DNA from: Gp6-AA40 sp035492455
Lineage (GTDB): Bacteria > Acidobacteriota > Vicinamibacteria > Vicinamibacterales > UBA2999
Length of the DNA stretch: 64,000 nucleotides
Reading direction: 5' to 3'
NCBI GenBank assembly: GCA_035492455.1
Contig: DATJJE010000020.1
Span: forward strand, 45,993 to 109,992
The notes under the pieces are model-generated. The model searched no databases. It had not been told where the DNA came from and saw nothing but the letters and a program-made list of their open reading frames with translations. Numbering within the stretch: the first letter of the stretch is position 1; each line of letters begins with the position of its first letter. Of the stretch, positions 7,592 to 15,268 are shown one piece after another. The translations under genes and the position numbers were made by a program.

Positions 7592-8426
7592 CAGGTATCG
7601 GGTCCTGTGCACGGCGATCGCCGCCGTGTGTCTGATGACGGCCGCCGCTGCGCAGCAGCAGCGGCCGTTTCGCATTTTGATCAGCAACGATGACGGCGTG
7701 CGCGCGCCGGGCTTGCCTGTACTCGCCAGCGCGCTCAAATCGGCTGGTGACGTGATCATCGTCGCGCCATCGGATGATCAAAGCGGCATCAGTCAGGCGC
7801 TGACAAGCGCGACGCCGATCCTGCGCGAAGACGTGACGCTGCCGGGAGGATTGCAGGCGGTCGGCCTCAGCGCCACGCCGGCGACGACGATGCAGATTGC
7901 AATCAAGAACATCGTGATGCCGCGGCCGGACCTGGTGGTCACAGGTATCAATACCGCTTACAACCTCGGCGCATCCGCATATCTGAGCGGCACCGTCGGG
8001 GCAGCACGACAGGCGGTGATTGAAGGCGTGCCGGCGATTGCGACGTCGATGGCGACCGCAGCCGTCGCGCGTGATATGGGCGCCGCCGCACAGCAGGTCG
8101 CGGGTGTCGTGCGTCAGGTGCGCGAGCACCGGCTGCCGGCGCAGACATTTCTGAACGTGAACATTCCGCCGATGCCGGCGGGCGGCTACAAGGGATACCA
8201 GGTAACCGCGCAGGCGACGGTGCGGGCGGGCGTCGAAACGTTCGAGGAGGGCAAGCGCCCCGGCACGAATCGCACCATTTACTGGAGCGTTTACAAGGAA
8301 GGCGCTAGCGCGCCCGACGGGACCGACATCTCGGCGGTGAACAACGGCTACGTCTCGATCACGCCGATGCGCATCGGCGAGTATGACGAGAAGCTCGCCT
8401 CGACGCTGAAGGGCTGGTTCAAATAG
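7560..8426 (+). CDS. surE: Exported SurE-like 5'/3'-nucleotidase
   Basis: Metal-dependent nucleoside monophosphate phosphatase of the SurE family. The catalytic Asp-Asp block ILISNDDGVRAPGL is present, then VAPSDDQSGISQALT, a variant of the usual APxxxxSG, and SGTVGAARQAVIEGVPAIA. Unlike typical cytoplasmic SurE, this 288-residue form begins with a basic stretch and a hydrophobic core (VLCTAIAAVCLMTAAAAQ) that looks like a Sec signal peptide, so it probably acts in the periplasm as a nucleotide scavenger. Its start overlaps the omega-like gene by 32 bases and its end overlaps the convergent gatA by 8 bases. The family call is firm; the export is inferred. Confidence 0.9.
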   Translation: MSPHPHRKAFNRYRVLCTAIAAVCLMTAAAAQQQRPFRILISNDDGVRAPGLPVLASALKSAGDVIIVAPSDDQSGISQALTSATPILREDVTLPGGLQAVGLSATPATTMQIAIKNIVMPRPDLVVTGINTAYNLGASAYLSGTVGAARQAVIEGVPAIATSMATAAVARDMGAAAQQVAGVVRQVREHRLPAQTFLNVNIPPMPAGGYKGYQVTAQATVRAGVETFEEGKRPGTNRTIYWSVYKEGASAPDGTDISAVNNGYVSITPMRIGEYDEKLASTLKGWFK

Positions 8427-9882
8427 CAGGTGTCCGCGCGTGCCATTCGGTCGCGCGCTCGTAGGCGTCAGCGACGCGAAGCATCGTCACCTCGTCGAAC
8501 ATGCGACCCATCAACTGAAATCCAATCGGCAGACCGTCAGATGAGAAGCCGCACGGCACGCTGATGCCCGGGAGTCCGGCGAGATTCGCGCTGACGGTGA
8601 AGATGTCCCCCAGATACATCTGCAGCGGATCCGACGACTTTTCCCCGAGCTTGAACGGCGGAGTCGGCATCGTGGGCATGGCAACGACATCGACGCGCTC
8701 GAACGCCACCTCGTAGTCTCGCCGCAACAGCGTTCGCACCTGCAGCGCCTTCAGGTAGAACGCGTCGTAGTAGCCGGCGCTCAGCACGTACGTGCCGAGC
8801 ATGATGCGGCGTTTCACTTCGGGGCCGAATCCGTCATCACGCGTCCGGCTGTACATTTCTTTCAAACTATCGTTCACCGCCGGTGTGCGATAGCCGTACT
8901 TGACACCGTCGTAGCGCGCGAGATTCGAGCTCGCCTCCGCCGTGCATACCAGGTAGTACACGGGAACCGCGTACTTCGCGTGCGGCAGCTCGATGTCGAC
9001 GATCGTCGCGCCCGCGCTGCGCAGCACCTCGAGCGCGCCTTCATACGCGCGGCGTACCTGCTCCTCGACGCCTTCCGTGACAAACGCGCGGGGAACGCCA
9101 ATACGAATCCGTTTGACGTCGCCAGTGAGTGCGCCAGTGAAATCCGGTACCGGCTCGTTCGCTGTGGTTGCATCGCAGTCGTCGGCGCCGGCGAGCACGC
9201 TGAGGGCAAGTGCGGTGTCTGCGACCGTGCGGGCAAATGGGCCGATCTGGTCGAGCGACGACGCAAAGGCAAGCAGACCGTAGCGTGAAACGCGGCCGTA
9301 CGACGGTTTCAGGCCGACGATGCCGCAGCAGGCGGCCGGCTGACGGATCGATCCGCCGGTGTCCGAGCCGAGCGCCAGTGGTACGCAGCGCGCCGCCACC
9401 GATGCCGCAGATCCGCCGCTCGATCCGCCGGGAATCCTATCGAGCGCCCACGGATTTTTCACCGGCCCGAAGGCGGAGTTCTCGTTCGACGATCCCATAG
9501 CGAACTCGTCGCAGTTCGTCTTGCCGACGATGATGGCGTCCGCGGCCTCGAGCCGGCGCACCACGGTGGCGTCAAACGGCGGGATGAAGTCTTTCAGAAT
9601 GCGCGAGGATGCCGTCGTTTTCATCCCGCGGACGTCGATGTTGTCCTTCAGCGCGAGCGGCACGCCCGCCAACGGGCCGAGCGCCGCGCCGACGGCGCGC
9701 CGGCGATCGATCTGCGTCGCGCGATCGAGCGCACGATCCGCATCCACCAGATTGAATGCGTTCAGGGCGCCGTTAACAGACGAAATGCGATCGAGGACTG
9801 CACGCGTCGCCTCCTTCGCGGACACCTGGCCGGACGCGATGGCATCGCGCAGCGATGTCGCGGTGGTGTCGAGCACGTTCAT
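8419..9882 (-). CDS. gatA: Asp-tRNA(Asn)/Glu-tRNA(Gln) amidotransferase subunit A
   Basis: Amidase subunit of GatCAB, which releases ammonia from glutamine to amidate mischarged tRNA. The 487-residue protein carries the amidase-signature Lys-Ser-Ser machinery: VPLALKDNIDVRG (catalytic Lys), the glycine-serine block PGGSSGGSAASVAA, and LGSDTGGSIRQPAACCG. It is encoded directly after gatC with a 4-base overlap, a translationally coupled pair. gatB is not adjacent. The 3' end overlaps surE, which is read convergently, by 8 bases. Confidence 0.97.
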   Translation of the reverse strand: MNVLDTTATSLRDAIASGQVSAKEATRAVLDRISSVNGALNAFNLVDADRALDRATQIDRRRAVGAALGPLAGVPLALKDNIDVRGMKTTASSRILKDFIPPFDATVVRRLEAADAIIVGKTNCDEFAMGSSNENSAFGPVKNPWALDRIPGGSSGGSAASVAARCVPLALGSDTGGSIRQPAACCGIVGLKPSYGRVSRYGLLAFASSLDQIGPFARTVADTALALSVLAGADDCDATTANEPVPDFTGALTGDVKRIRIGVPRAFVTEGVEEQVRRAYEGALEVLRSAGATIVDIELPHAKYAVPVYYLVCTAEASSNLARYDGVKYGYRTPAVNDSLKEMYSRTRDDGFGPEVKRRIMLGTYVLSAGYYDAFYLKALQVRTLLRRDYEVAFERVDVVAMPTMPTPPFKLGEKSSDPLQMYLGDIFTVSANLAGLPGISVPCGFSSDGLPIGFQLMGRMFDEVTMLRVADAYERATEWHARTPAI

Positions 9883-10181
9883 CCGCCAATGACCCGGGGA
9901 ACACGGAACAGGCCCGCATCGAGTGCAGCATCCGGCGCGTTGGCGATGGCCTCCTCGGTCGGCAGCGAAGGGCGCGGCTCGTCCTCGCGCTCGGTGCGCT
10001 GATTCGCGTTGACGTGATCGGTCGGCGGGACGCCGCTCGTGTCGATCGCCTGCACCTGCTCCGCGTAATGAAGGATGTCGGCGAGCTGATTCGTGAACAG
10101 CTGCTTCTCCTCAGCGGTCAGCTCCAGCTGCGCGAGCGCAGCGATGCGCTCGACATCGGCGATCGTCAGCGTGGTCGGCAT
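9879..10181 (-). CDS. gatC: Asp-tRNA(Asn)/Glu-tRNA(Gln) amidotransferase subunit C
   Basis: Small subunit that wraps GatA and stabilises the GatCAB complex. The 100-residue protein has the typical start LTIADVERIAALAQLELTAEE and the DILHYAEQVQAIDTSGVPPT segment. It is the first gene of the gatC-gatA pair. Upstream, on the coding strand, TAGGAT lies 7 bases before the ATG, but AGGA within it could also act as a Shine-Dalgarno, so the start signal is ambiguous. The divergent Memo-like gene begins within a few bases. Confidence 0.95.
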   Translation of the reverse strand: MPTTLTIADVERIAALAQLELTAEEKQLFTNQLADILHYAEQVQAIDTSGVPPTDHVNANQRTEREDEPRPSLPTEEAIANAPDAALDAGLFRVPRVIGG

Positions 10182-10198
10182 TCATGCGATCCTATCGC

Positions 10199-11035
10199 AT
10201 GCGCGATCTGCGCCCGATGTCGGTTGCAGGCACGTGGTACCCGGCCGCGGCTGACGATCTCGAAGTCGAGGTCGAGCGCTGCCTGTCGGGCGTGTCCATC
10301 GCCGAGATGCCTCCGGCGCTAGCGATTGTGGCGCCGCATGCGGGCCTCAAGTATTCAGGGCCGGTCGCTGCGTTTGCCTATAAAGCCGCGAGCGCGAGAC
10401 GTTACAGCGCGGCGCTACTGGTGGGACCGTCGCATTTCGTCGCTTTCAACGGTGTGTCGATCTGGCCGCGCGGCGCATGGCAGACGCCGTTCGGGCCCGT
10501 GCGGGTCGCCGAAGATCTGGCCGCGCGCATCGTCGAGGTCACTTCCGAGGTTGCCGAACATCGCGATGCACACGGCCGTGAACATTCGCTGGAGATGCAG
10601 CTGCCGTTCATCGCGCATTTGCTGCCGGGCATGCCGATCGTGCCGATGGTGATGGGTTTTCAATCGCGCGAGACTGCGTTCGCCCTCGGCGATGCCATTG
10701 CTTCAGCCTTCGCCCCGGCCACGGCGGACACGCGTGCCGAACGTGTTCTCCTGGTCGCGAGCTCGGATCTCTCGCATTTTCACGATGCGCGCACGGCTGC
10801 GCAGATGGATAGCGTCGTGCTGCAGCGTGTCGAGCGGCTCGACGCCGACGGCCTGATGCAGGTGCTCGAGGAGGAGCCGCAGCACGCGTGCGGCGGTGGT
10901 CCCATCGTGTCCGTGCTGCATGCGGCGAAACAGCTCGGAGCAAAGCACGCCCGCGTATTGAAATACGGCGATTCGGGCGATGTCAGTGGCGACAAGCAGT
11001 CGGTGGTCGGATACATGGCCGCTGCGATCTGGTGA
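10199..11035 (+). CDS. AmmeMemoRadiSam system protein B (Memo family)
   Basis: Memo-like protein related in fold to extradiol dioxygenases, about 278 residues. It shows the family order: MSVAGTWYPA, APHAGLKYSGPVAAFAYK, LVGPSHFVAFNGVSIWP, HSLEMQLPFIAHLLPG, VASSDLSHFHD and a C-terminal CGGGPIVSVLHAAK with GDSGDVSGDK. The conserved histidines and aspartates in these blocks are the putative metal ligands. The in-frame ATG at 10184 is only 2 bases from the divergent gatC, so I prefer 10199. Its stop TGA overlaps the ATG of the AMMECR1-like gene. The third member, a radical SAM enzyme, is not nearby. The biological role of the set is unknown. Confidence 0.88.
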   Translation: MRDLRPMSVAGTWYPAAADDLEVEVERCLSGVSIAEMPPALAIVAPHAGLKYSGPVAAFAYKAASARRYSAALLVGPSHFVAFNGVSIWPRGAWQTPFGPVRVAEDLAARIVEVTSEVAEHRDAHGREHSLEMQLPFIAHLLPGMPIVPMVMGFQSRETAFALGDAIASAFAPATADTRAERVLLVASSDLSHFHDARTAAQMDSVVLQRVERLDADGLMQVLEEEPQHACGGGPIVSVLHAAKQLGAKHARVLKYGDSGDVSGDKQSVVGYMAAAIW

Positions 11036-11568
11036 TGGTCAACGAAGACGATCAGCCGCTTCTGCTCTCAGTCGCGCGGCAGGCGCTCGAAGCGCGTGTC
11101 GCCGGGCTCGGCACGCCCGAGGTGCAGTGCGTCGGCCCGCTCGCCCTCCGGTGCGGTGCGTTCGTCTCCATTCACAAGGGGTCCGACCTGCGCGGCTGCC
11201 TCGGTCGCGTCTCAACGGACTGGGCGCTCGGGCGGACGCTCGCACATCTTGGCGGCGCCGTCGCCGATCGCGATCCACGTTTCCCGCCGGTGACGGTGTC
11301 GGAGCTGCCGCTGCTGCAGATCGAGATCTCGCTGTTGACACCCGATCGTCCGATCTCGTCGCTCGAGGAGATCGAAATCGGCCGGCACGGCTTGATCGTG
11401 GAGCACGGCTACGCGCAGGGGCTGCTGTTGCCGCAGGTGGCGACGGACCACCAGTGGGATCGCCCGACGTTCCTCGAGCACGCATGCATGAAGGCGGGGC
11501 TTCCGCGCAACGCGTGGAAGACCGGCGCGCGCATCCATATTTTCGAGGCGCACGTCTTCGGTGGATAA
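11035..11568 (+). CDS. AmmeMemoRadiSam system protein A (AMMECR1 family)
   Basis: AMMECR1-domain protein of 177 residues. The start is the ATG of the TGATG overlap with the Memo gene. The signature core is visible: VSIHKGSDLRGCLGRV (the LRGCIG motif, here LRGCLG), then ADRDPRFPPVTVSELPLLQIEISLL, and the C-terminal LLLPQVATDHQWDRPTFLEHACMKAGLP. Members co-occur with Memo and a radical SAM protein in many prokaryotes, suggesting one pathway, still undefined. The next gene (YdjM-like) begins inside its last codons. Confidence 0.92.
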   Translation: MVNEDDQPLLLSVARQALEARVAGLGTPEVQCVGPLALRCGAFVSIHKGSDLRGCLGRVSTDWALGRTLAHLGGAVADRDPRFPPVTVSELPLLQIEISLLTPDRPISSLEEIEIGRHGLIVEHGYAQGLLLPQVATDHQWDRPTFLEHACMKAGLPRNAWKTGARIHIFEAHVFGG

Positions 11569-12490
11569 CCTTTGTCACACGCTCGTCGGAGCTACGCTCG
11601 GTGAAGCGGGACTCAATCGGAAAACTGCATACGGCACCGCCACGCTGATGATCGCGTCGAACCTGCCGGACATCGACGTGCTGGTCTTCGCCACCAGCAC
11701 GCCGTCGGTTGCCTTCCGGCGCGGCTGGACGCACGGCGTGCTCGCGGATGTCGTGCTGCCAGTCGCACTCACCGCCGTTATGGTGGCGATCGCGCGGCGC
11801 CGCGGGCGAACCGATGTTCGGGCCGGTTCTATCCTGCTGCTCTCCTACGTCGGAGTGCTCCTGCACGTGGCGATGGACCTGCTGAACACCTACGGCGTGC
11901 GGCTGCTGATGCCATTCAGTCAGCGGTGGTTCTACGGCGACGTTCTGTTCATCATCGATCCGTGGCTGTGGGTCACGCTCGGCGCGGGCCTCTGGCTGGC
12001 CCGTCGCGGGCGATCGGTGAAGCCGGCACGAATCTCGTTACTTGTCGCCACCGCGTATGTGGCGGCGATGCTTGTGTCCGCGCGACTTGCGCGCGCCGAG
12101 ATGATCGACCGCTGGCAGCAGGTTTCCGGGCGGCCGCCGCAGGGCGTGATGGTGGGACCGATGCCGATCACTCCGCTCCGGCGTCAAGTCATCATCGACG
12201 AAGGGGACCGCTACGAGTCCGGCACGTTCACCTGGGGACCGCGCAGCATTCGCTTCGATCAGCGGATCGTGCCGAAGAACGACCGCGATCCAAGCGTCGC
12301 CGAGGCGCGCGACGCACCGAACATCCGCGCGTTTCTCCTCTGGTCACGCTTTCCATTCTGGACATTCGAGCCAGCGGAGGGTGGGATGCGTGTCACCGTG
12401 GGCGACATGCGATTCAACGGCGGCCTTGGCGTCGCCGTTCGCAACTTCACCCAGAGCACGGTGGTCGCGGATCGTTCAGCCGGACCTTAA
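11561..12490 (+). CDS. YdjM-family membrane-bound metal-dependent hydrolase
   Basis: Integral membrane protein of 309 residues in the YdjM/LexA-regulated hydrolase-like family. The N-terminus carries the conserved polar motif MDNLCHTLVGATLGEAGL and a following SNLPDIDVLVF, with RGWTHGVL further on, giving the His/Asp pattern thought to bind metal. Several hydrophobic segments follow to about residue 180, and then comes a soluble C-terminal domain. The GTG start at 11561 overlaps the AMMECR1-like gene by 8 bases, so it belongs to that operon. The 3' end overlaps nfo convergently by 15 bases. Substrate unknown. Confidence 0.85.
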   Translation: MDNLCHTLVGATLGEAGLNRKTAYGTATLMIASNLPDIDVLVFATSTPSVAFRRGWTHGVLADVVLPVALTAVMVAIARRRGRTDVRAGSILLLSYVGVLLHVAMDLLNTYGVRLLMPFSQRWFYGDVLFIIDPWLWVTLGAGLWLARRGRSVKPARISLLVATAYVAAMLVSARLARAEMIDRWQQVSGRPPQGVMVGPMPITPLRRQVIIDEGDRYESGTFTWGPRSIRFDQRIVPKNDRDPSVAEARDAPNIRAFLLWSRFPFWTFEPAEGGMRVTVGDMRFNGGLGVAVRNFTQSTVVADRSAGP

Positions 12491-13351
12491 TCGGCGCAGC
12501 GTCTCCAGATTCCTGACATCCAGCGGATCGGTCATCATGGCGCCCCGCTTTTCGGCGCCATGTGTCTTCTCCGTCTCGATCAAGATCGGCAGGTCTGTAA
12601 ACCGCTCGTCGTGCAGGAGGCGCCGGAACGGTTCGAGTCCAAGGCACCCCTGACCGATGTGTTCGTGTCGATCGACGCGGCTGCCGCACGGCCGCTTCGA
12701 ATCGTTGCCGTGAAACGCCTTCAGACGCTCGAGGCCGACCAGGCGATCGAAGAGCTCGAACGTATCGCCATAGCCGGCATCGGTCGTGATGTTGTAGCCC
12801 GAAGCCACGAGATGACAGGTGTCGAGGCACACGCCGACACGCTTGGATCCGCGCAGATGCTTGATCACCGCTGCAAGATGCTCGAATCGGTGGCCGAGCG
12901 TTCGCCCTTGTCCCGCCGTGTGCTCGAGCAGCACCATCGTCTTGTAACGGGGGCGCGCTTTGAAGGCTACTCGGATGGCCTCGGCGATCAGGCGAAGTGC
13001 CTCCTCGTCCGGTCCGGCTGTGCACGTACCTGGATGGATGACCACGCCCAGCAATCCGAGAGCTTCCGCGCGATCGAGTTCGTCGATGAACGCGATAAGT
13101 GACTGTTCCCGCAGAACGGGAAATGTCGTCGCCAGGTTAATGAGATAGCTGGCGTGCGAGACCACCGGCCGGATGCCCGTCTGCTCGACGCGCTGCCGGA
13201 ACAGCCTGATTTCAGCGGGATCGAGCGGCTTGCCTCGCCACTGGCTGGCGTTCTTCGTGAAGATCTGCAGCGCTTCGCAGCCATGCAGGACCGCGCGATC
13301 GACGGCTTTGGAGACGCCGCCCGCAATCGACATGTGTGCGCCGATTCGCAT
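12476..13351 (-). CDS. nfo: Endonuclease IV (deoxyribonuclease IV)
   Basis: AP endonuclease of base-excision repair, TIM-barrel with a trinuclear zinc site. The 291-residue protein has MRIGAHMSIAGGVSKA, LQIFTKNASQWRGK, VSHASYLINLA, VIHPGTCT, LLEHTAGQG, VGVCLDTCHLVASGY, AFHGNDSKRPCGSRVDRHEH and PILIETEK, covering the metal ligands expected for the family. No Shine-Dalgarno precedes the ATG; instead TATAGT ends 5 bases upstream, predicting a leaderless transcript. Confidence 0.97.
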   Translation of the reverse strand: MRIGAHMSIAGGVSKAVDRAVLHGCEALQIFTKNASQWRGKPLDPAEIRLFRQRVEQTGIRPVVSHASYLINLATTFPVLREQSLIAFIDELDRAEALGLLGVVIHPGTCTAGPDEEALRLIAEAIRVAFKARPRYKTMVLLEHTAGQGRTLGHRFEHLAAVIKHLRGSKRVGVCLDTCHLVASGYNITTDAGYGDTFELFDRLVGLERLKAFHGNDSKRPCGSRVDRHEHIGQGCLGLEPFRRLLHDERFTDLPILIETEKTHGAEKRGAMMTDPLDVRNLETLRRLRSG

Positions 13352-13356
13352 GATTC

Positions 13357-13362
13357 ACTATA
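13357..13362 (-). promoter_or_regulatory. -10 box of nfo, predicted leaderless start
   Basis: On the minus strand TATAGT is followed by 5 bases and the ATG at 13351. With a normal -10 to start distance, transcription would begin at or next to the start codon. No good -35 is seen. Confidence 0.55.
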
Positions 13363-13370
13363 TGGGTCTG

Positions 13371-13388
13371 GTTCGCCTACAGGCGGAC
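13371..13388. repeat. GC-rich hairpin of the GGCGGAC/TACC family
   Basis: GTTCGCC-TACA-GGCGGAC, one mismatch in the stem, followed by TTTACCGG. It closely resembles the 28667-28686 element (GGTCCGCC-TGAA-GGCGGACC followed by CTACCGG). Confidence 0.55.
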
Positions 13389-13409
13389 TTTACCGGTTGT
13401 ACGTTCGGT

Positions 13410-13415
13410 CATAAT
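13410..13415 (+). promoter_or_regulatory. -10 box of S1/P1-like gene, predicted leaderless start
   Basis: CATAAT followed by exactly 6 bases and the ATG at 13422, with no Shine-Dalgarno. Confidence 0.5.
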
Positions 13416-13421
13416 GGCCGA

Positions 13422-14312
13422 ATGAAAGCTGCGATTCTTCTCGCGCTCGTGCTGCTCATTCCGCGCCCCGCCCATGCGTGGGGCTTCGAGGCGCACAAGT
13501 TCATCATGGACGGCGCGATTGCGCTGCTGCCGGCGGAAATACGACCGCTGTTCGAGCGGCACCGCGCGGAGGTGGTCGAGCGCGCGATCGATCCAGACAC
13601 ATGGATCATCGCCGGCTGGGAAGAAGAGCGTCCGCACCATTTCGTCGATATGGATTCGCCAGGATTCGGGCAGTACCCATTCAATGAACTGCCTCGCGAC
13701 TACACCGCTGCGCTTGCGAAGTTCGGCGAGGCGAAGATGCGCGACGCGGGAACCGTCCCGTGGACGACGGAGGAAGTCTACGGGTCGCTGCGCCGCGCGT
13801 TCGAAGCGTACCCACGACGCGCGAACTTTGGCGCCAGCGCGCACCTCGACGTGATTCTGTTTTCTGCGTGGCTCGCGCATTACGTCGCTGACGCACACGT
13901 GCCGTTGCATGGTGTCGCTAACTACGATGGGCAGCTGACGCAGCAGTGGGGCGTGCATTCCAGATGGGAGGCGACGCTGTTCGAGCGCTACCGCAACCAG
14001 CTCACGATTGCGCCAAAGGCCATTCCGCCCATCAAAGATCCGCGCGGCTTCATCTTCAACGCGCTGCTGCAGGATTATCAGCTCGCGCAGACCGTGCTCA
14101 AGGCCGACCGCGACGCCATCGGCAATCGCGACATGTTCGACGATGCGTATTACCAGACGTTTTTCGCGGCGAACAAAGCGATCATGGAGCAGCGGCTCAA
14201 CGATGCGATTGCCGCCGTCGCCGCGATGATCGCCGGCGCATGGGAGGCGGCCGGCAAGCCGCCGATTTCGCTCACCCTGACGCCCCAGCCGCAGCGACGA
14301 CGTCGGCAGTAA
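13422..14312 (+). CDS. Exported S1/P1 nuclease or phospholipase C-fold zinc hydrolase
   Basis: Secreted or periplasmic hydrolase of 296 residues. A signal peptide (MKAAILLALVLLIPRPAHA) is followed at once by WGFEAHKFI, the N-terminal Trp/His arrangement by which S1/P1 nucleases and zinc phospholipases C bind their trinuclear zinc site. Further ligand blocks are DPDTWIIAGWEEERPHHFVDMD and LAHYVADAHVPLHGVANYDG...WGVHSRWE, matching the H-x(3)-D-x-H-x-P-L-H pattern. The sequence does not decide between nuclease and phospholipase activity. The ATG at 13422 is supported by the signal peptide and a -10 box 6 bases upstream; longer upstream in-frame extension runs through nfo and is unlikely. Confidence 0.82.
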   Translation: MKAAILLALVLLIPRPAHAWGFEAHKFIMDGAIALLPAEIRPLFERHRAEVVERAIDPDTWIIAGWEEERPHHFVDMDSPGFGQYPFNELPRDYTAALAKFGEAKMRDAGTVPWTTEEVYGSLRRAFEAYPRRANFGASAHLDVILFSAWLAHYVADAHVPLHGVANYDGQLTQQWGVHSRWEATLFERYRNQLTIAPKAIPPIKDPRGFIFNALLQDYQLAQTVLKADRDAIGNRDMFDDAYYQTFFAANKAIMEQRLNDAIAAVAAMIAGAWEAAGKPPISLTLTPQPQRRRRQ

Positions 14313-14361
14313 TGTCGGTACACGACTTGCCCCCTTCTTCCGGTGAAGGAGGAGGCTCATC

Positions 14362-14511
14362 ATGCTTTGGACGCTTATCGTCCTGCTGCTGCTGTTCTGG
14401 GTGCTCGGCTTTGCGTTCCACGTGGCAGGCGGTCTCATTCACATCCTGCTCGTGATTGCGGTCGTGCTGTTCCTCGTCAACCTGATCTCAGGACGCCGGA
14501 CGGCCATTTAA
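14362..14511 (+). CDS. Lmo0937-family small membrane protein
   Basis: Forty-nine-residue protein, almost all hydrophobic: MLWTLIVLLLLFWVLGF, then HVAGGLIHILLVIAVVLFLV and a short basic tail SGRRTAI. Length, the central GG-x-IHILL motif and the basic end match the Lmo0937 family of two-helix membrane peptides of unknown function. A strong GGAGGAGG (about 14348-14355) precedes the ATG. The next gene begins 19 bases downstream. Confidence 0.85.
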   Translation: MLWTLIVLLLLFWVLGFAFHVAGGLIHILLVIAVVLFLVNLISGRRTAI

Positions 14512-14529
14512 CTCTGCTATCGTCGGGAC

Positions 14530-15216
14530 GTGGATGTCTTCGTGATTCCAGTCGGTCCCGACCGGTATGAGCTCTACTGCGAGGCTGCGGTGGAAGCGCC
14601 ACCGCAGCCCGCTGAGGGATCGAAAGGCGTCATCGGACGCATCCGTTATCAATTCGCGGTGATGCTTCACCAGGCGGAGGAGCGCCGGCGCAGCGGTTCA
14701 CTCGCTCCAAGTCAGACGACGAAGCTGGGTCGTCTGCAGGAGTGGATCATGGCGTGGGTTGCCGAGCGAATCGCCGAGCAGCGACTTCTCTGGAATCTCA
14801 GGCGTGAAACTGAGGTGACGACTTACTATCCCCCCGACCTTACCTTTGATCAGGCACACACGCTCATCCGTCGAACGCTGCAGCGCGACTGGGAACGTCA
14901 TCGGTTGTGGCTTGCTGTGGATAGCGTGCTGCTGCTCGGCTCCCTCGCGCTCATCCTGTTGCCCGGACCGAACATCATCGGCTACTACTTCGCCTTCCGC
15001 GTGATGGGCCACTGGCTCTCCATTCGCGGCGCGATGCAGGGTCTCAAAGCCGTGCAGTGGAATGGACAGCCGTGCGAACCGTTGACGAAGCTGCGCGAGG
15101 CGGTCGCCCTGAACGGTGAGGCGCGCAATCGTCACGTGCATGCGATCGCGGAGCAGCTGCGGCTGCAGCACCTCTCGACCTTCTTCGAACGCGTTGCCGT
15201 CCGGCACGCCTCCTGA
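14530..15216 (+). CDS. K+/H+ exchange-related (Mit_KHE1-like) protein
   Basis: Protein of 228 residues beginning with a GTG. It has an N-terminal MDVFVIPVGPDRYELY strand region, a charged helical middle with LREWIMAWVAERIAEQR-like LQEWIMAWVAERIAEQRLLW, and a hydrophobic segment at about residues 128-165 (WLAVDSVLLLGSLALILLPGPNIIGYYFAFR) ending in a GHWLSIRGAMQG loop. This architecture matches the family related to the mitochondrial K+/H+ exchange protein. In bacteria its function is unproven. It follows the Lmo0937-like gene by 18 bases and precedes lpxD. Confidence 0.7.
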   Translation: MDVFVIPVGPDRYELYCEAAVEAPPQPAEGSKGVIGRIRYQFAVMLHQAEERRRSGSLAPSQTTKLGRLQEWIMAWVAERIAEQRLLWNLRRETEVTTYYPPDLTFDQAHTLIRRTLQRDWERHRLWLAVDSVLLLGSLALILLPGPNIIGYYFAFRVMGHWLSIRGAMQGLKAVQWNGQPCEPLTKLREAVALNGEARNRHVHAIAEQLRLQHLSTFFERVAVRHAS

Positions 15217-15268
15217 CGCATCCACCCCGCGCAGGGCGGCGCCTCTGATATGCTGCGGCCACCCCGTA

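Noticed and set aside
10182..10198. Leaderless start for gatC (TAGGAT 7 bases before ATG)
   Set aside because: AGGA within the hexamer is also a suitable Shine-Dalgarno at 8 bases, so the case is ambiguous and was left out of the leaderless set.
13173..13421. Extended start of the S1/P1-like gene inside nfo
   Set aside because: The extension is antisense to nfo and would put 83 residues ahead of a clear signal peptide; the zinc-binding Trp must follow signal cleavage.
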